A DNA stretch of 64,000 nucleotides, taken from NCBI RefSeq assembly GCF_902762735.1, contig NZ_CACWPP010000003.1, positions 1 to 64,000 of the forward strand, read 5' to 3'. Positions 19,203 through 27,876 of the stretch are shown piece after piece. Under the pieces are notes generated by a model. It worked only from the letters and a program-made list of their open reading frames with translations. It did no database searches and was not told the origin of the DNA. The translations under genes and the position numbers were made by a program. Position 1 is the stretch's first letter, and every line of letters starts with the position of its first letter. This stretch comes from an uncultured Ruminococcus sp. GTDB taxonomy: Bacteria > Bacillota > Clostridia > Oscillospirales > Ruminococcaceae.

Positions 19203-22200
19203 TCAGTCCTCGTTCTCGTCGTCCTTGTCCCTGCGAACCAGCATACTAACCAAAAGCAGCGCTCCCGCACAAGCAAGAATAACAGCCGCCTTGTTGGAAA
19301 CTTCGAGCGAGCCGGTGTGAGGGTTAATTGTAGTTGTGCCACCGCTCGGAGTGTCGGAATGAGGTGTGTCGCTGTGGGGAGTGTCCTCGTGAGGGGTATC
19401 TCCGTGAGAACTGTCATCGCCGTGCGAGTCGTCGTGAGGAGTATCATCATGGGGAGTATCCTCGGTGGGAGTATACTCATCATACATAATGACCTCGGTA
19501 ACGCTGCCGTCCTCGTTGACCTTGAAAGTGATGTCCTGAGCGATCTCATAGCCCTCGGGAGCGATTGTCTCGTGCAGTGTGTATTCCCTGCCGACGATCA
19601 GCTTACCCTCGATGATATGTTCCTCGTCGGTAGATACCCATTCCTCAATGATCTCATCGCCGTCAAGTATCTGTAAAGTAGCACCGGGCAGCTCCTCGCC
19701 GGTGGTTATATCACGCTTGGAAATATGAACCTTTGTGGTATCGTCATACATAACGACCTCGGTAACAGTGCCGTCCTCGTTTACGGTAAACTCAACGTCA
19801 TTGGCGATAACATAGCCGTCAGCAGGAACAGTCTCATGCAGAGTGTAGGTCTCGCCTGAAATCAGGACAGCCTCGATATAGTGAGCTTCATTTGTGGAAA
19901 TCCATTCCTCAATAACATTGCCGTCCTTGATTATCTGTAATGTAGCACCCGCAAGCTCTTCATCATTGGTAATGTCGCGCTTGGAAATGCGTACCTTTGT
20001 GGTATCGTCGTACATAGTCACCTTGTCGATCTCGCCGTTGTCGGAAACCGTAAAGGTAACATCACTCGCAACTACATATCCATCGGGAGAAACTTCTTCA
20101 TGCAGCGTGTAAGTGCCGCCCGAAATAAGCTGTCCCTCGATGATGTGCGCTTCATTGGAGCTTGTCCACTTGTCTATGACATTACCCTCGCTGTCGATAA
20201 GCTGAAGCTCCGCGCCCGCTATCTCTTTTTCTCCGGTAATATCGACCTTTGTGATATGCACCTTTGTGGTATCGTCGTACATTACGACCTTATCAATGGT
20301 GCCGTTGTCGGAAACAGTAAAGGTCACATCGTTTGCTACCACATATCCATCGGGAGCATATTCCTCATGCAGAGTATAAGTGCCGCCTACGGTTAGAACG
20401 CCCTCGATGATGTGTGCTTCGTTGGTGCTTGTCCACTCGTCAACGGTATTGCCCTCGCTGTCAACTATTCTGAGCTTTGCGCCCACGATCTCCTTAGTTC
20501 CGGTAATATCGAGCTTGGTTATATACACCTTTGTTGTGTCGTCCACCATAGTAATGGTAGAATTGCCGTTCTCGTCGGTGGAAAGTGCGTCAACATTTTC
20601 CACAGTCACAACATTATTTTCGTCAATGCTGAAATTGATTGTTGTTGCGATAACAAATCCGGCAGGGCTGGCTGTTTCTTTCAGAACATAGCTGCCGGCA
20701 GGAATATTTGTCACGGTATGGATAGTTCCGTCAGACACCCACTCGGTAAAGATATTGCCCTCGCTGTCGAGTATCTGCATTGAAGCACCTTTCAGCTCGT
20801 TGCCGTAAATATCCTTCTTGGATACGTTCAGATGTGTAGCCGAATTTATTGCGGTTATCTCAACGACCTGCTCATTTTCGGAAATAACAACATCGTATTT
20901 CTTATCGCTGAAAACATATCCGGCAGGCGCGGCTATCTCGGTAACGATATATTTTCCGTAGGGAATTTCATCAAAACCGAAATTGCCGTTTTCATCGGAA
21001 ATCGCAGTAACTATTGCACTTGCCGAATCAAAGGTTTCCGCATCAGCCTTGAACAGACCAAATACAGCGTTTGCAAGCGGCTCGTCATGCTCATTGACCT
21101 TAACGCCCTTGACCGACCCTCGCTTTATCTCGTTTACGAAAGTGCCACCATCAATATCGACTACCTCGATATCCTGTCCGGCGTACTCGAATGTTACGAT
21201 ATGCTTTTCTCCCGAAATGACATACTTGTCATCGGTGCTGATCTCCTGAATGTAGTATCTGCCAAAGGGCAGCTTCTGACCGAATCTTACGGTCATATCC
21301 TCGCCCACGCTTGCGTAATCCACAAGACCGTCCTTCGGGATTGAAGAACCGTTTTCAGCAACAAGCGCTTCGTCGGCATACAGACCGAATACAACATTCT
21401 TCGCGTCCTCGCTGCTGCCTACGCCGTATGTTTCGTCATGCTCCATAAACTTTGTGAGATGAATAGAAACACCCTGATAATCATTGCTGAAATCAGTATT
21501 TACTGTATCTCTGATTGCAACTTCCTGACCCGCATAGGTCAGCTCAACGATCTGCGGCTCATGATTGTTCACATAGCCGAAAGCAGCCTTTGTCTCGGTC
21601 ACAGTGTACTTGCCAAGATACAGCAGCGGAGTTTCCGCATAGCCCTTATTATCGGTGGTGATAGTTGCCACAACATCGCCCTTGTTCGCTCTTACAGTTC
21701 CGTCAGCGGTGATAATATCCTCTGCCGCAGTCACTTCAAACTCCGCACCCGAAAGGAATCCGCTTGCAAAGTGAGGAGTATAGATATTGTAACCTGCTTC
21801 ATGTACAGTGCCGTCCTCATCTATGGATATAGCAGAACCCAGCGCAGTAACAGCGCTGAAAATTTCACCCGTCTTGTGAACGGAAATTTTGCCCTGCTGT
21901 GAAGTATTGTCAAAGTCGATTCCGAGCTTTGTATATTCAAACTCGTTACCTGCGAAATTGAACGTAAATGTCTTGCTGTCGGAATTGAGTGTGTAGCCCT
22001 CCGGAGCGTTTATCTCGGTCAGAGTGTACTCCGCACCGATATACATTTCTGCATCACCCGAATCAGCATGACCGTCAGCACCCGTAGTCATGGTGCATAT
22101 AAGGTCGCCAGCCTTGTGAAGCTGCTTGCTGCCGATGGAAAAGTCCTTTGCGGCTCTAACCTCGAAAACAGCGTTTGCAAGGGGCTGCTTTGTTCCGTTG

Positions 22201-25200
22201 TCGGTCTTGTAAACATCAAGCACACCTGTCTGAACATCATCACTGATCGTCACCTCATGAGGGATAGTCAGCGTGTCAGCCTTTTCCGATCCTGCTGTGA
22301 ACGTAGTTACATTCTCTTTCGGAACAATGTACGGTTCGGGCGCAGATGTTTCCGTTATAGCATACTCAAAGTTCGGATAAATAGGCAGCACCTTTTCATA
22401 GCCCTGAGTGCCGTCACTTGCGTATTCGATATACTCGGACGAAGCCACACCGTTAGTGTCGGTAGTAAGAGTTCCGATGACCTCACCTGCCTTCTGAACG
22501 GTCTTGCCGTTGAAAACAACGTCCTGTGTGGGCGCAATATCAAAGCTCACACCCTTTACAGCATTGTCAAAGCAGTCCTTCTTGTGGACTTTCAGATCAA
22601 CAAGCTGTAAAGTATTCGGAATATCGGCAGTGTAGGTGATAACAGGGTTCGTCTTGCTCTCAATATCGTCAAGAGTTGTGACTATCTTTATCTCTCTGGA
22701 AGCGTTGCCGTTCTCATCAAGCATGATATACTTGTCGTTCTCACGTTCGGTAACAGTATAAACATTGGAGAAGGTATCGCCGTTCAGCTTGCCCAGCGGC
22801 AGCTCGGAGGCGCTTGCATAACCGTTCTTGTCGGTTGTGATAGAAGTGATTGGCTTGCCGTCAAGGGTAATATCAAAGGTGATGCCTTCGATTGAAATAT
22901 CGTTTATGATGTCATATTTATTCAGCTCGATTTTCAGCTCATATGGCTTGTCCTTGACCTCATAGCCGAAATCGCTGAGCTTGGAGTTCTGGAAAGTATC
23001 AAGATCATTTCCGACCGCATTTTCACGGTTGATCTTGTAATACTCGGTGTCCTGAACATAGCCCGCAGGTGCAGTAATTTCATGCACATAATAGTCGGTG
23101 TTCGGAATAAGGTTGTAGCTGAATTTCGCCTTGCCGTCTGTGCCGGTAGTAGCAGTTTTCAGCAGCTTCTTATTGCTGTTGTACAGACCATAGGTAGCAC
23201 CTGCAAGCAGGGTATCGCTATCGTCTTTCTTGGTGAGAACAAGCTCGTAGTTCACAAGCTCGTTTACGATCTCAGCGTCCGAGTGCAGCTTGTTGCTCTC
23301 CAGCTTATTGCCCGAAATGGGGTAATACTTGCCTTCGGAGATAACGTACTTGCTGCCGCTTGCGTCGGTAACGGTATAGCTGCTCGAAGTATCGTTTTTC
23401 ATCACGCCGTTTATATTTCTCTTATCGGAAACAGAACCGAGAGTGCTAAGGTTTACAGCCTTTGATACATCAATATCGTCATCATAGCCATAACCCTTAG
23501 CGCCGTTTACCTCGATAAATACTATCTCCTGCGATACGCCCGAAGCGTTCAGCGGCAGCAGATTCAGATACACCTGACCGAAATAGTCGCAGGTGTCCGA
23601 GCCGCTGTAATTGCTTCCGGCATCGAACACATAAGCCTTAGAAATATCGGTAGATGTTCTTGAACTGTCAAAAACGACCTTATGCTCGCTGTCGAGCTTT
23701 GTGGGAGCGTAATACATTCCGTCCCCGGTCTTGTAGGCGGTATCATTGAAATTATTCAGATCATCAAGGTTTCCGCTGAAAGCGTCCTTAGCGGACAGAT
23801 AACCGTTTGTAAGATAACGCATGGTAGTGCCGTCCCAATAACCGACGATAAATTTGGTGGTCTTGTAAATGCCCGCGAGGGTAGCTATATCGCTTTCATT
23901 ATCAGAGGACAATGCCTTGCCGTCACCGTTATGGACTACCTTATCAAGAGTAGCTGTGCCGACCTTTGCGTCATAGCCTTCCTCATTGTTATTGAGCTTG
24001 ACCGTTCCCGTGCCTGCATTGGTGGTAAAATCCGATGTAGGCGAGGGCAGCGAAACAGACTTTGTGAGCTTTTCATAGCGGTCATTATCGGGGACGCTGT
24101 ACTCGGTAACGGTGTATGTTCTGCCGCTTGACATTGAAGTAGGCAGGTCACACACTGTAAAAGTACCCTTGTTGCTGGTCTTGTTCAGCGTCTTGAACTT
24201 TGTGGCGTTCACTATGCTGTTGGTGTAATGGGAGAAATAATATCCTGTACCCGCGCTGTTCAGATCGGCAACAACATAATACTTCGTGCCGTCTATCGTA
24301 GTCGATACCACGAACGTTGTCTTGTCGAGCAGATCACTCAGTGCGGTAGCCGTTATAGCGTTATTGCCGCTGTCGGTGTAGGTCTTTTCCACGGTAAGAT
24401 TAGGCTCGTTGTAACAGCCGATAGCGGTATATCCCTTTACGCTGTCGAGCTTGGTGGACAGCAGGCAGGTCTGGTAATTGCTGCTTGCAAACAAAGATTC
24501 ACTCTCCGCAAGACCACTCATTATCTGCATTTCGATAGCAGAGGTAGAATACACGCCGCCGCTTGAAGTGCTTGTGAAAGGGCGCTCATTCGACCACACC
24601 ACGAACACAGAATATTCGCCGTCTGTTGAGGTATCTATACCGTAGTCGGTGCCGTAAGTGCCGCTGAAACGCTCCTTTACCATTTCTGTCAGTTTCGACT
24701 TAAAGGTGCTGTAGTTATGCTCCAGCGCGTCCTTCTTGATGAAAGCCGTCTTGATCTTAAAGGTAGCCTCATAACGCATTTTATCGGTCTTGAACTTCAT
24801 AATGCGAGGGTCTTCCTTAGCGAGAGCCGCGCTCTTTTCCATAATACCGGGAAGCGTGTAATGGGATTTTACATCTGCAACGATGGAATTGTACGCCGTT
24901 TCAACTCCCGACTTTGAGCACCAGCCGCCCGAAGGATAAGTAAAGTCGTTCCACAGAATATCGCTGCACGTTCCGAACGTTTCGGGAGTATGCCCACGAT
25001 AGCCGAGAATTATTTCCCATATAAGAAGCTGTGTTGCCGCATAGTAGTTGCCGTTCTTATGGCTCGAATAACCGTAATACTGCACCAGCCCCATGTACTT
25101 GGCAATATCGCCGTCCGTACCGCCGAGGGAATTCCAGTAGGCAGTCGAATCAGCCTTGAACTTGTCCGAGAGATCGAAAGTATCATACTCGGTAAAGCCA

Positions 25201-25517
25201 TACTGCGTGTACCATGTGCCGGAGGGCGTACCCTGCATACTCTTTGCAGGCTCGATACAAAACGCCCAATCGTTACCCGATGAGGGGACAAAGCGGCACA
25301 ACTGCTCGCCGTACTTCACAAACTGCCCCGATACGCCGTTTGAATTGGCGTACTTGCTTGTGTAAATAGTCGGATTCACGCTGCTGTCCCATGTGTACCC
25401 GATACTGATACCGGAGCTTGCAGCCGACACAGATGTTGCAAGGGTCGATAATCCCATAGCCGCAGCCAGCGCACCGGACACGCCCCTTTTAAAGAGTTTG
25501 TTGATCTTAATATTCAA
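19203..25517 (-). CDS. Giant sortase-anchored Cna-B/SpaA-type adhesin with thioester domain, 2104 aa
   Basis: A TTG start at 25517 follows AGGAGG. Residues 1-33 form a signal peptide ending SVSA. The N-terminal domain has the hallmarks of a TQXA thioester domain: Cys87 in AFCIEP and the Gln of ATQLLIWE near 162. A long series of SpaA/Cna-B-like domains follows, with repeated KxD...GA.F/LxI...G.xxxxLPxGxY..xExxAPxGY patterns. Four near-identical ~86-residue repeats occupy about 1660-2010. Then comes a spacer rich in Asp, His, Pro and Thr, and an LPxTG-like NPHTG signal near 2067 with a membrane helix and charged tail. It is expected to be covalently linked to the cell wall and to bind a surface. 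No sortase gene is in the window. It is ICE cargo, probably for mating contact or host adhesion. Confidence 0.92.
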   Translation of the reverse strand: MNIKINKLFKRGVSGALAAAMGLSTLATSVSAASSGISIGYTWDSSVNPTIYTSKYANSNGVSGQFVKYGEQLCRFVPSSGNDWAFCIEPAKSMQGTPSGTWYTQYGFTEYDTFDLSDKFKADSTAYWNSLGGTDGDIAKYMGLVQYYGYSSHKNGNYYAATQLLIWEIILGYRGHTPETFGTCSDILWNDFTYPSGGWCSKSGVETAYNSIVADVKSHYTLPGIMEKSAALAKEDPRIMKFKTDKMRYEATFKIKTAFIKKDALEHNYSTFKSKLTEMVKERFSGTYGTDYGIDTSTDGEYSVFVVWSNERPFTSTSSGGVYSTSAIEMQIMSGLAESESLFASSNYQTCLLSTKLDSVKGYTAIGCYNEPNLTVEKTYTDSGNNAITATALSDLLDKTTFVVSTTIDGTKYYVVADLNSAGTGYYFSHYTNSIVNATKFKTLNKTSNKGTFTVCDLPTSMSSGRTYTVTEYSVPDNDRYEKLTKSVSLPSPTSDFTTNAGTGTVKLNNNEEGYDAKVGTATLDKVVHNGDGKALSSDNESDIATLAGIYKTTKFIVGYWDGTTMRYLTNGYLSAKDAFSGNLDDLNNFNDTAYKTGDGMYYAPTKLDSEHKVVFDSSRTSTDISKAYVFDAGSNYSGSDTCDYFGQVYLNLLPLNASGVSQEIVFIEVNGAKGYGYDDDIDVSKAVNLSTLGSVSDKRNINGVMKNDTSSSYTVTDASGSKYVISEGKYYPISGNKLESNKLHSDAEIVNELVNYELVLTKKDDSDTLLAGATYGLYNSNKKLLKTATTGTDGKAKFSYNLIPNTDYYVHEITAPAGYVQDTEYYKINRENAVGNDLDTFQNSKLSDFGYEVKDKPYELKIELNKYDIINDISIEGITFDITLDGKPITSITTDKNGYASASELPLGKLNGDTFSNVYTVTERENDKYIMLDENGNASREIKIVTTLDDIESKTNPVITYTADIPNTLQLVDLKVHKKDCFDNAVKGVSFDIAPTQDVVFNGKTVQKAGEVIGTLTTDTNGVASSEYIEYASDGTQGYEKVLPIYPNFEYAITETSAPEPYIVPKENVTTFTAGSEKADTLTIPHEVTISDDVQTGVLDVYKTDNGTKQPLANAVFEVRAAKDFSIGSKQLHKAGDLICTMTTGADGHADSGDAEMYIGAEYTLTEINAPEGYTLNSDSKTFTFNFAGNEFEYTKLGIDFDNTSQQGKISVHKTGEIFSAVTALGSAISIDEDGTVHEAGYNIYTPHFASGFLSGAEFEVTAAEDIITADGTVRANKGDVVATITTDNKGYAETPLLYLGKYTVTETKAAFGYVNNHEPQIVELTYAGQEVAIRDTVNTDFSNDYQGVSIHLTKFMEHDETYGVGSSEDAKNVVFGLYADEALVAENGSSIPKDGLVDYASVGEDMTVRFGQKLPFGRYYIQEISTDDKYVISGEKHIVTFEYAGQDIEVVDIDGGTFVNEIKRGSVKGVKVNEHDEPLANAVFGLFKADAETFDSASAIVTAISDENGNFGFDEIPYGKYIVTEIAAPAGYVFSDKKYDVVISENEQVVEITAINSATHLNVSKKDIYGNELKGASMQILDSEGNIFTEWVSDGTIHTVTNIPAGSYVLKETASPAGFVIATTINFSIDENNVVTVENVDALSTDENGNSTITMVDDTTKVYITKLDITGTKEIVGAKLRIVDSEGNTVDEWTSTNEAHIIEGVLTVGGTYTLHEEYAPDGYVVANDVTFTVSDNGTIDKVVMYDDTTKVHITKVDITGEKEIAGAELQLIDSEGNVIDKWTSSNEAHIIEGQLISGGTYTLHEEVSPDGYVVASDVTFTVSDNGEIDKVTMYDDTTKVRISKRDITNDEELAGATLQIIKDGNVIEEWISTNEAHYIEAVLISGETYTLHETVPADGYVIANDVEFTVNEDGTVTEVVMYDDTTKVHISKRDITTGEELPGATLQILDGDEIIEEWVSTDEEHIIEGKLIVGREYTLHETIAPEGYEIAQDITFKVNEDGSVTEVIMYDEYTPTEDTPHDDTPHDDSHGDDSSHGDTPHEDTPHSDTPHSDTPSGGTTTINPHTGSLEVSNKAAVILACAGALLLVSMLVRRDKDDENED
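19480..20543 (-). repeat. Four tandem ~86-residue repeats in the adhesin
   Basis: Each unit begins DDTTKV, continues with IxKxDIT, then GAxLxI, EW.S(T/S).EAH.IE, YTLHE, and DGYVxAxDVxFTV, and ends (V/I)MY. Units are close to one another in sequence, pointing to recent duplication within the stalk. Confidence 0.85.
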
Positions 25518-25864
25518 TGCTTATCCTCCTGTGATTTATTATCATGGACAGCGGCAGCCGCAGGAACATCTTCCGGCTTTTCCGTTTCGGTGTCCATTTC
25601 TTTAGGTGTAGTTTCAGCCGAAAAATCTCCCTTTTCTATCGCAGCATTTAGAGCCGATATATCGCAGCCCTTGTCACGGACTGCCTTGTACAGATCGGCA
25701 AACTGCTCTCGCTCCAGCTTTTCTTCAAGCTCCGCTTCTTTTTTGCGGTAGATCTTCAGCATTTTCTTGTGGTACGCTATCAGCCTTACGGTGTTTTCCG
25801 TATTCTTTTTTGCACTTGCGAGTTTAGCTGATAGCTTCTCCACCCTCGCCGCTTTATCTGTCAT
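25514..25864 (-). CDS. Small coiled-coil ICE protein, DUF4315-like, 116 aa
   Basis: Residues 1-70 are a charged heptad-like helix (KLSAKLASAKKNTEN, YRKKEAELEEKLERE), followed by LYKAVRDKGCDISALNAAIEKG and an acidic Pro/Ala-rich tail. The layout, a coiled coil then a short helix after an (A/V)R motif, resembles the DUF4315 proteins that sit near the lysin gene in Tn1549-like elements; the match is from memory. It starts four bases inside the preceding gene's end and runs into the adhesin start by four bases, so it is coupled on both sides. Function unknown. Confidence 0.65.
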   Translation of the reverse strand: MTDKAARVEKLSAKLASAKKNTENTVRLIAYHKKMLKIYRKKEAELEEKLEREQFADLYKAVRDKGCDISALNAAIEKGDFSAETTPKEMDTETEKPEDVPAAAAVHDNKSQEDKH

Positions 25865-26121
25865 TTCTTACCTCTTTTCGTAATATAGTAGTAACCGCCC
25901 GCAGAGCCTGCAAGCATGATTCCGTCAAGGACGCTGAATTTCAGCGTATGCAGCTGTGAAGCTATCTCCGGGTCGAACAGTCCTCTGATGACCGTTAAAA
26001 GAATAGTTGCCGCGAACACGATAATTACAACGATAAAGCGCTTGTCCTTCTTAGGTTCACTTTCCCTTTCGGAGCCATCCGTGACCGGAAAGAAATTATT
26101 TCTCTTAAAAAATCCGAACAT
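25861..26121 (-). CDS. Small two-helix membrane protein of the ICE, 86 aa
   Basis: The ATG overlaps the preceding stop (TGATG). After a polar, lysine-rich N-terminus comes one clear membrane segment (FIVVIIVFAATILLTVI) and a second, weaker one (LDGIMLAGSAGGYYYI), ending in KRGKK. It lies in the conjugation operon between the CD1108-like protein and a coiled-coil protein, so a minor structural part of the mating channel is plausible. No family recognised. Confidence 0.62.
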   Translation of the reverse strand: MFGFFKRNNFFPVTDGSERESEPKKDKRFIVVIIVFAATILLTVIRGLFDPEIASQLHTLKFSVLDGIMLAGSAGGYYYITKRGKK

Positions 26122-27863
26122 CAGATACCCCCTTGTTCAAGCGCGTAATAGTAAGTCCAAAATAGATTTGTTTCATCTTCCGTAAATCCGAACTTGCCGA
26201 GCGCCGTTTCAACATCGTAATTCGTGACCTCGCCCTTGTATATCGTGTGGTCGGGGTTGTCACAGTAAACGGTAGTTGCCTTTATGGTAATATCGTTCCA
26301 GTCGATCTTATTAAAGCCGTCGCTGTCGATATTATATGTGACTTCCCAATCGAAGCCGCTCACGCCCGCGTCACAGGAGCCGGTTATCGTTCCTCCGTCA
26401 GTAGTGGCGATAACCAGGTCTGTCCACACGCTTGAAGTATACTCATAGCAAGTGCCGCGAAAGGAAACAGCATACTCATTTGAACTTGCGATATATGCCG
26501 TATTCGATACATAAAAATCACCGTTTGCAGCCGTAAGCTCGGTATCCTCGTCCTTCATGCAGTCGCAGCCGGGACAATACCCCGTTTCTGTGTCCTGCCA
26601 GTATTCATAGAAATTCTCGATAACATCGGCAATAGTTTCATCGGAGATCTTATCGTTTCCGTTTTTGTACTCGATAAGAGCCGCCGCAGCTATAACGCCG
26701 TTTTCATCGACCGAGATCGAAGTGTTTCCATATTGATTCAGAGAAGTTATCTCGCTGCCGTCACTGCGGTATTCGGGAGTATAAGTAAACACGCCGTCAA
26801 GCTCGGTCTGCTTTGCAGCTTCTATCGCCTGCACCTGCTCATGATAGCCTTGCAGAAAGATAGTCTTGTCTACGTTCGGGTCTTTCGGATCCATCCATGA
26901 AAACATTGAACTGATCGCTGTAATAATCATCGAAAGAAATCCCGACAATAGATTTACGCAAAGCAGTATCAGCAAAGCACCAAGCGCTACGACTATAAAT
27001 CCCTTTGACGTTATAAGTTTGCCAATAACGCTCGCGGATTTTTTAACAACCTCACCTGCTGCCTTGCCGCCTGCTTTTGCACCGCTTTTTGCAGCCCTCT
27101 TTGCATGATTTTTACGGATAATGTTCTCCCGTATCTTACGGATCTTCTGCACGTCCTGCTTGACAGCCTTCGGCGTTTCCTTTATATTTCGTGCAGTCTT
27201 TATACCTCCCTGAGCGGCATTGTAAATACCTCGTCCGGCATTCTCGATATATCTGACATCGGTCAGCCCCTGCTTTACAGCTTCCAATCCGGTATCGGTC
27301 GTTGTGGACTTGTCGATCTTGGTTTGCAGGAGTGACTTGCCGCCCTCCCTGACAGCGTTAGATACAGCACCTTTGGCTGCCGTTCCGATACTGCTAAAAG
27401 TCTTGCCCACATCTTTGACCGAACCGACCTTGACCCCGTTCTTCACAGCGGTCTGTATCCTGCCGACAGTATTTCGAGTGCCGCCAACAGCGGTACGAAT
27501 AGCTCCGCCGCTTTGTATGACACCGCCTGCCGCTTCAAGAGTGCTCTGAACGGTCGTAATATTATTAGGACTTTCTTCCTCGTCCTTTGCAGTAATATAC
27601 TTCTTGCGGGACAGTTCATTTTTCTTGAAATAGTCCTTACGCCGTCTTATATACCGAAGCTGTCTTACACGCTCCTCGCGGTTGACATTTGGCAGCTTCA
27701 GCACCAGATCGCGCCCGGCTGACTTGGTGTTCACCGCAGTCTTTTTTACCGATTTTATACGGTAGGTGTTTCTCACGCCGAGCGCATTTTTCTGCGTTTC
27801 GATACCGTCATGCTTTACGCTCATTTGGGGAGTATCCCTCGCCCGCCTTGTCTGTATCTCCAC
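26121..27863 (-). CDS. CD1108-like mobile-element membrane protein without a visible lytic domain, 580 aa
   Basis: The N-terminal ~280 residues are very basic and Ala/Gly-rich with repeated TAV/KTGKS-like stretches (TRNTVGRIQTAVKNGVK, KNHAKRAAKSGAKAGGKA), followed by one strong membrane segment (FIVVALGALLILLCVNLLSG) and an extracytoplasmic part with the cysteine pair CPGCDC. This matches the start of CD1108-family proteins of CTn elements, which normally continue into a wall-degrading domain. Here the gene stops after ~230 residues past the membrane segment, and no NlpC/P60 or lysozyme motif is visible. It follows VirB4 by 13 bases. The expected site of action is the cell envelope. Confidence 0.72.
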   Translation of the reverse strand: MEIQTRRARDTPQMSVKHDGIETQKNALGVRNTYRIKSVKKTAVNTKSAGRDLVLKLPNVNREERVRQLRYIRRRKDYFKKNELSRKKYITAKDEEESPNNITTVQSTLEAAGGVIQSGGAIRTAVGGTRNTVGRIQTAVKNGVKVGSVKDVGKTFSSIGTAAKGAVSNAVREGGKSLLQTKIDKSTTTDTGLEAVKQGLTDVRYIENAGRGIYNAAQGGIKTARNIKETPKAVKQDVQKIRKIRENIIRKNHAKRAAKSGAKAGGKAAGEVVKKSASVIGKLITSKGFIVVALGALLILLCVNLLSGFLSMIITAISSMFSWMDPKDPNVDKTIFLQGYHEQVQAIEAAKQTELDGVFTYTPEYRSDGSEITSLNQYGNTSISVDENGVIAAAALIEYKNGNDKISDETIADVIENFYEYWQDTETGYCPGCDCMKDEDTELTAANGDFYVSNTAYIASSNEYAVSFRGTCYEYTSSVWTDLVIATTDGGTITGSCDAGVSGFDWEVTYNIDSDGFNKIDWNDITIKATTVYCDNPDHTIYKGEVTNYDVETALGKFGFTEDETNLFWTYYYALEQGGI

Positions 27864-27876
27864 TCAGATCACCTCT

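Noticed and set aside
19480..20543. Repeats as a CRISPR or assembly duplication
   Set aside because: Units are in frame, ~258 bases long and diverged in codons, as expected for adhesin domain repeats.
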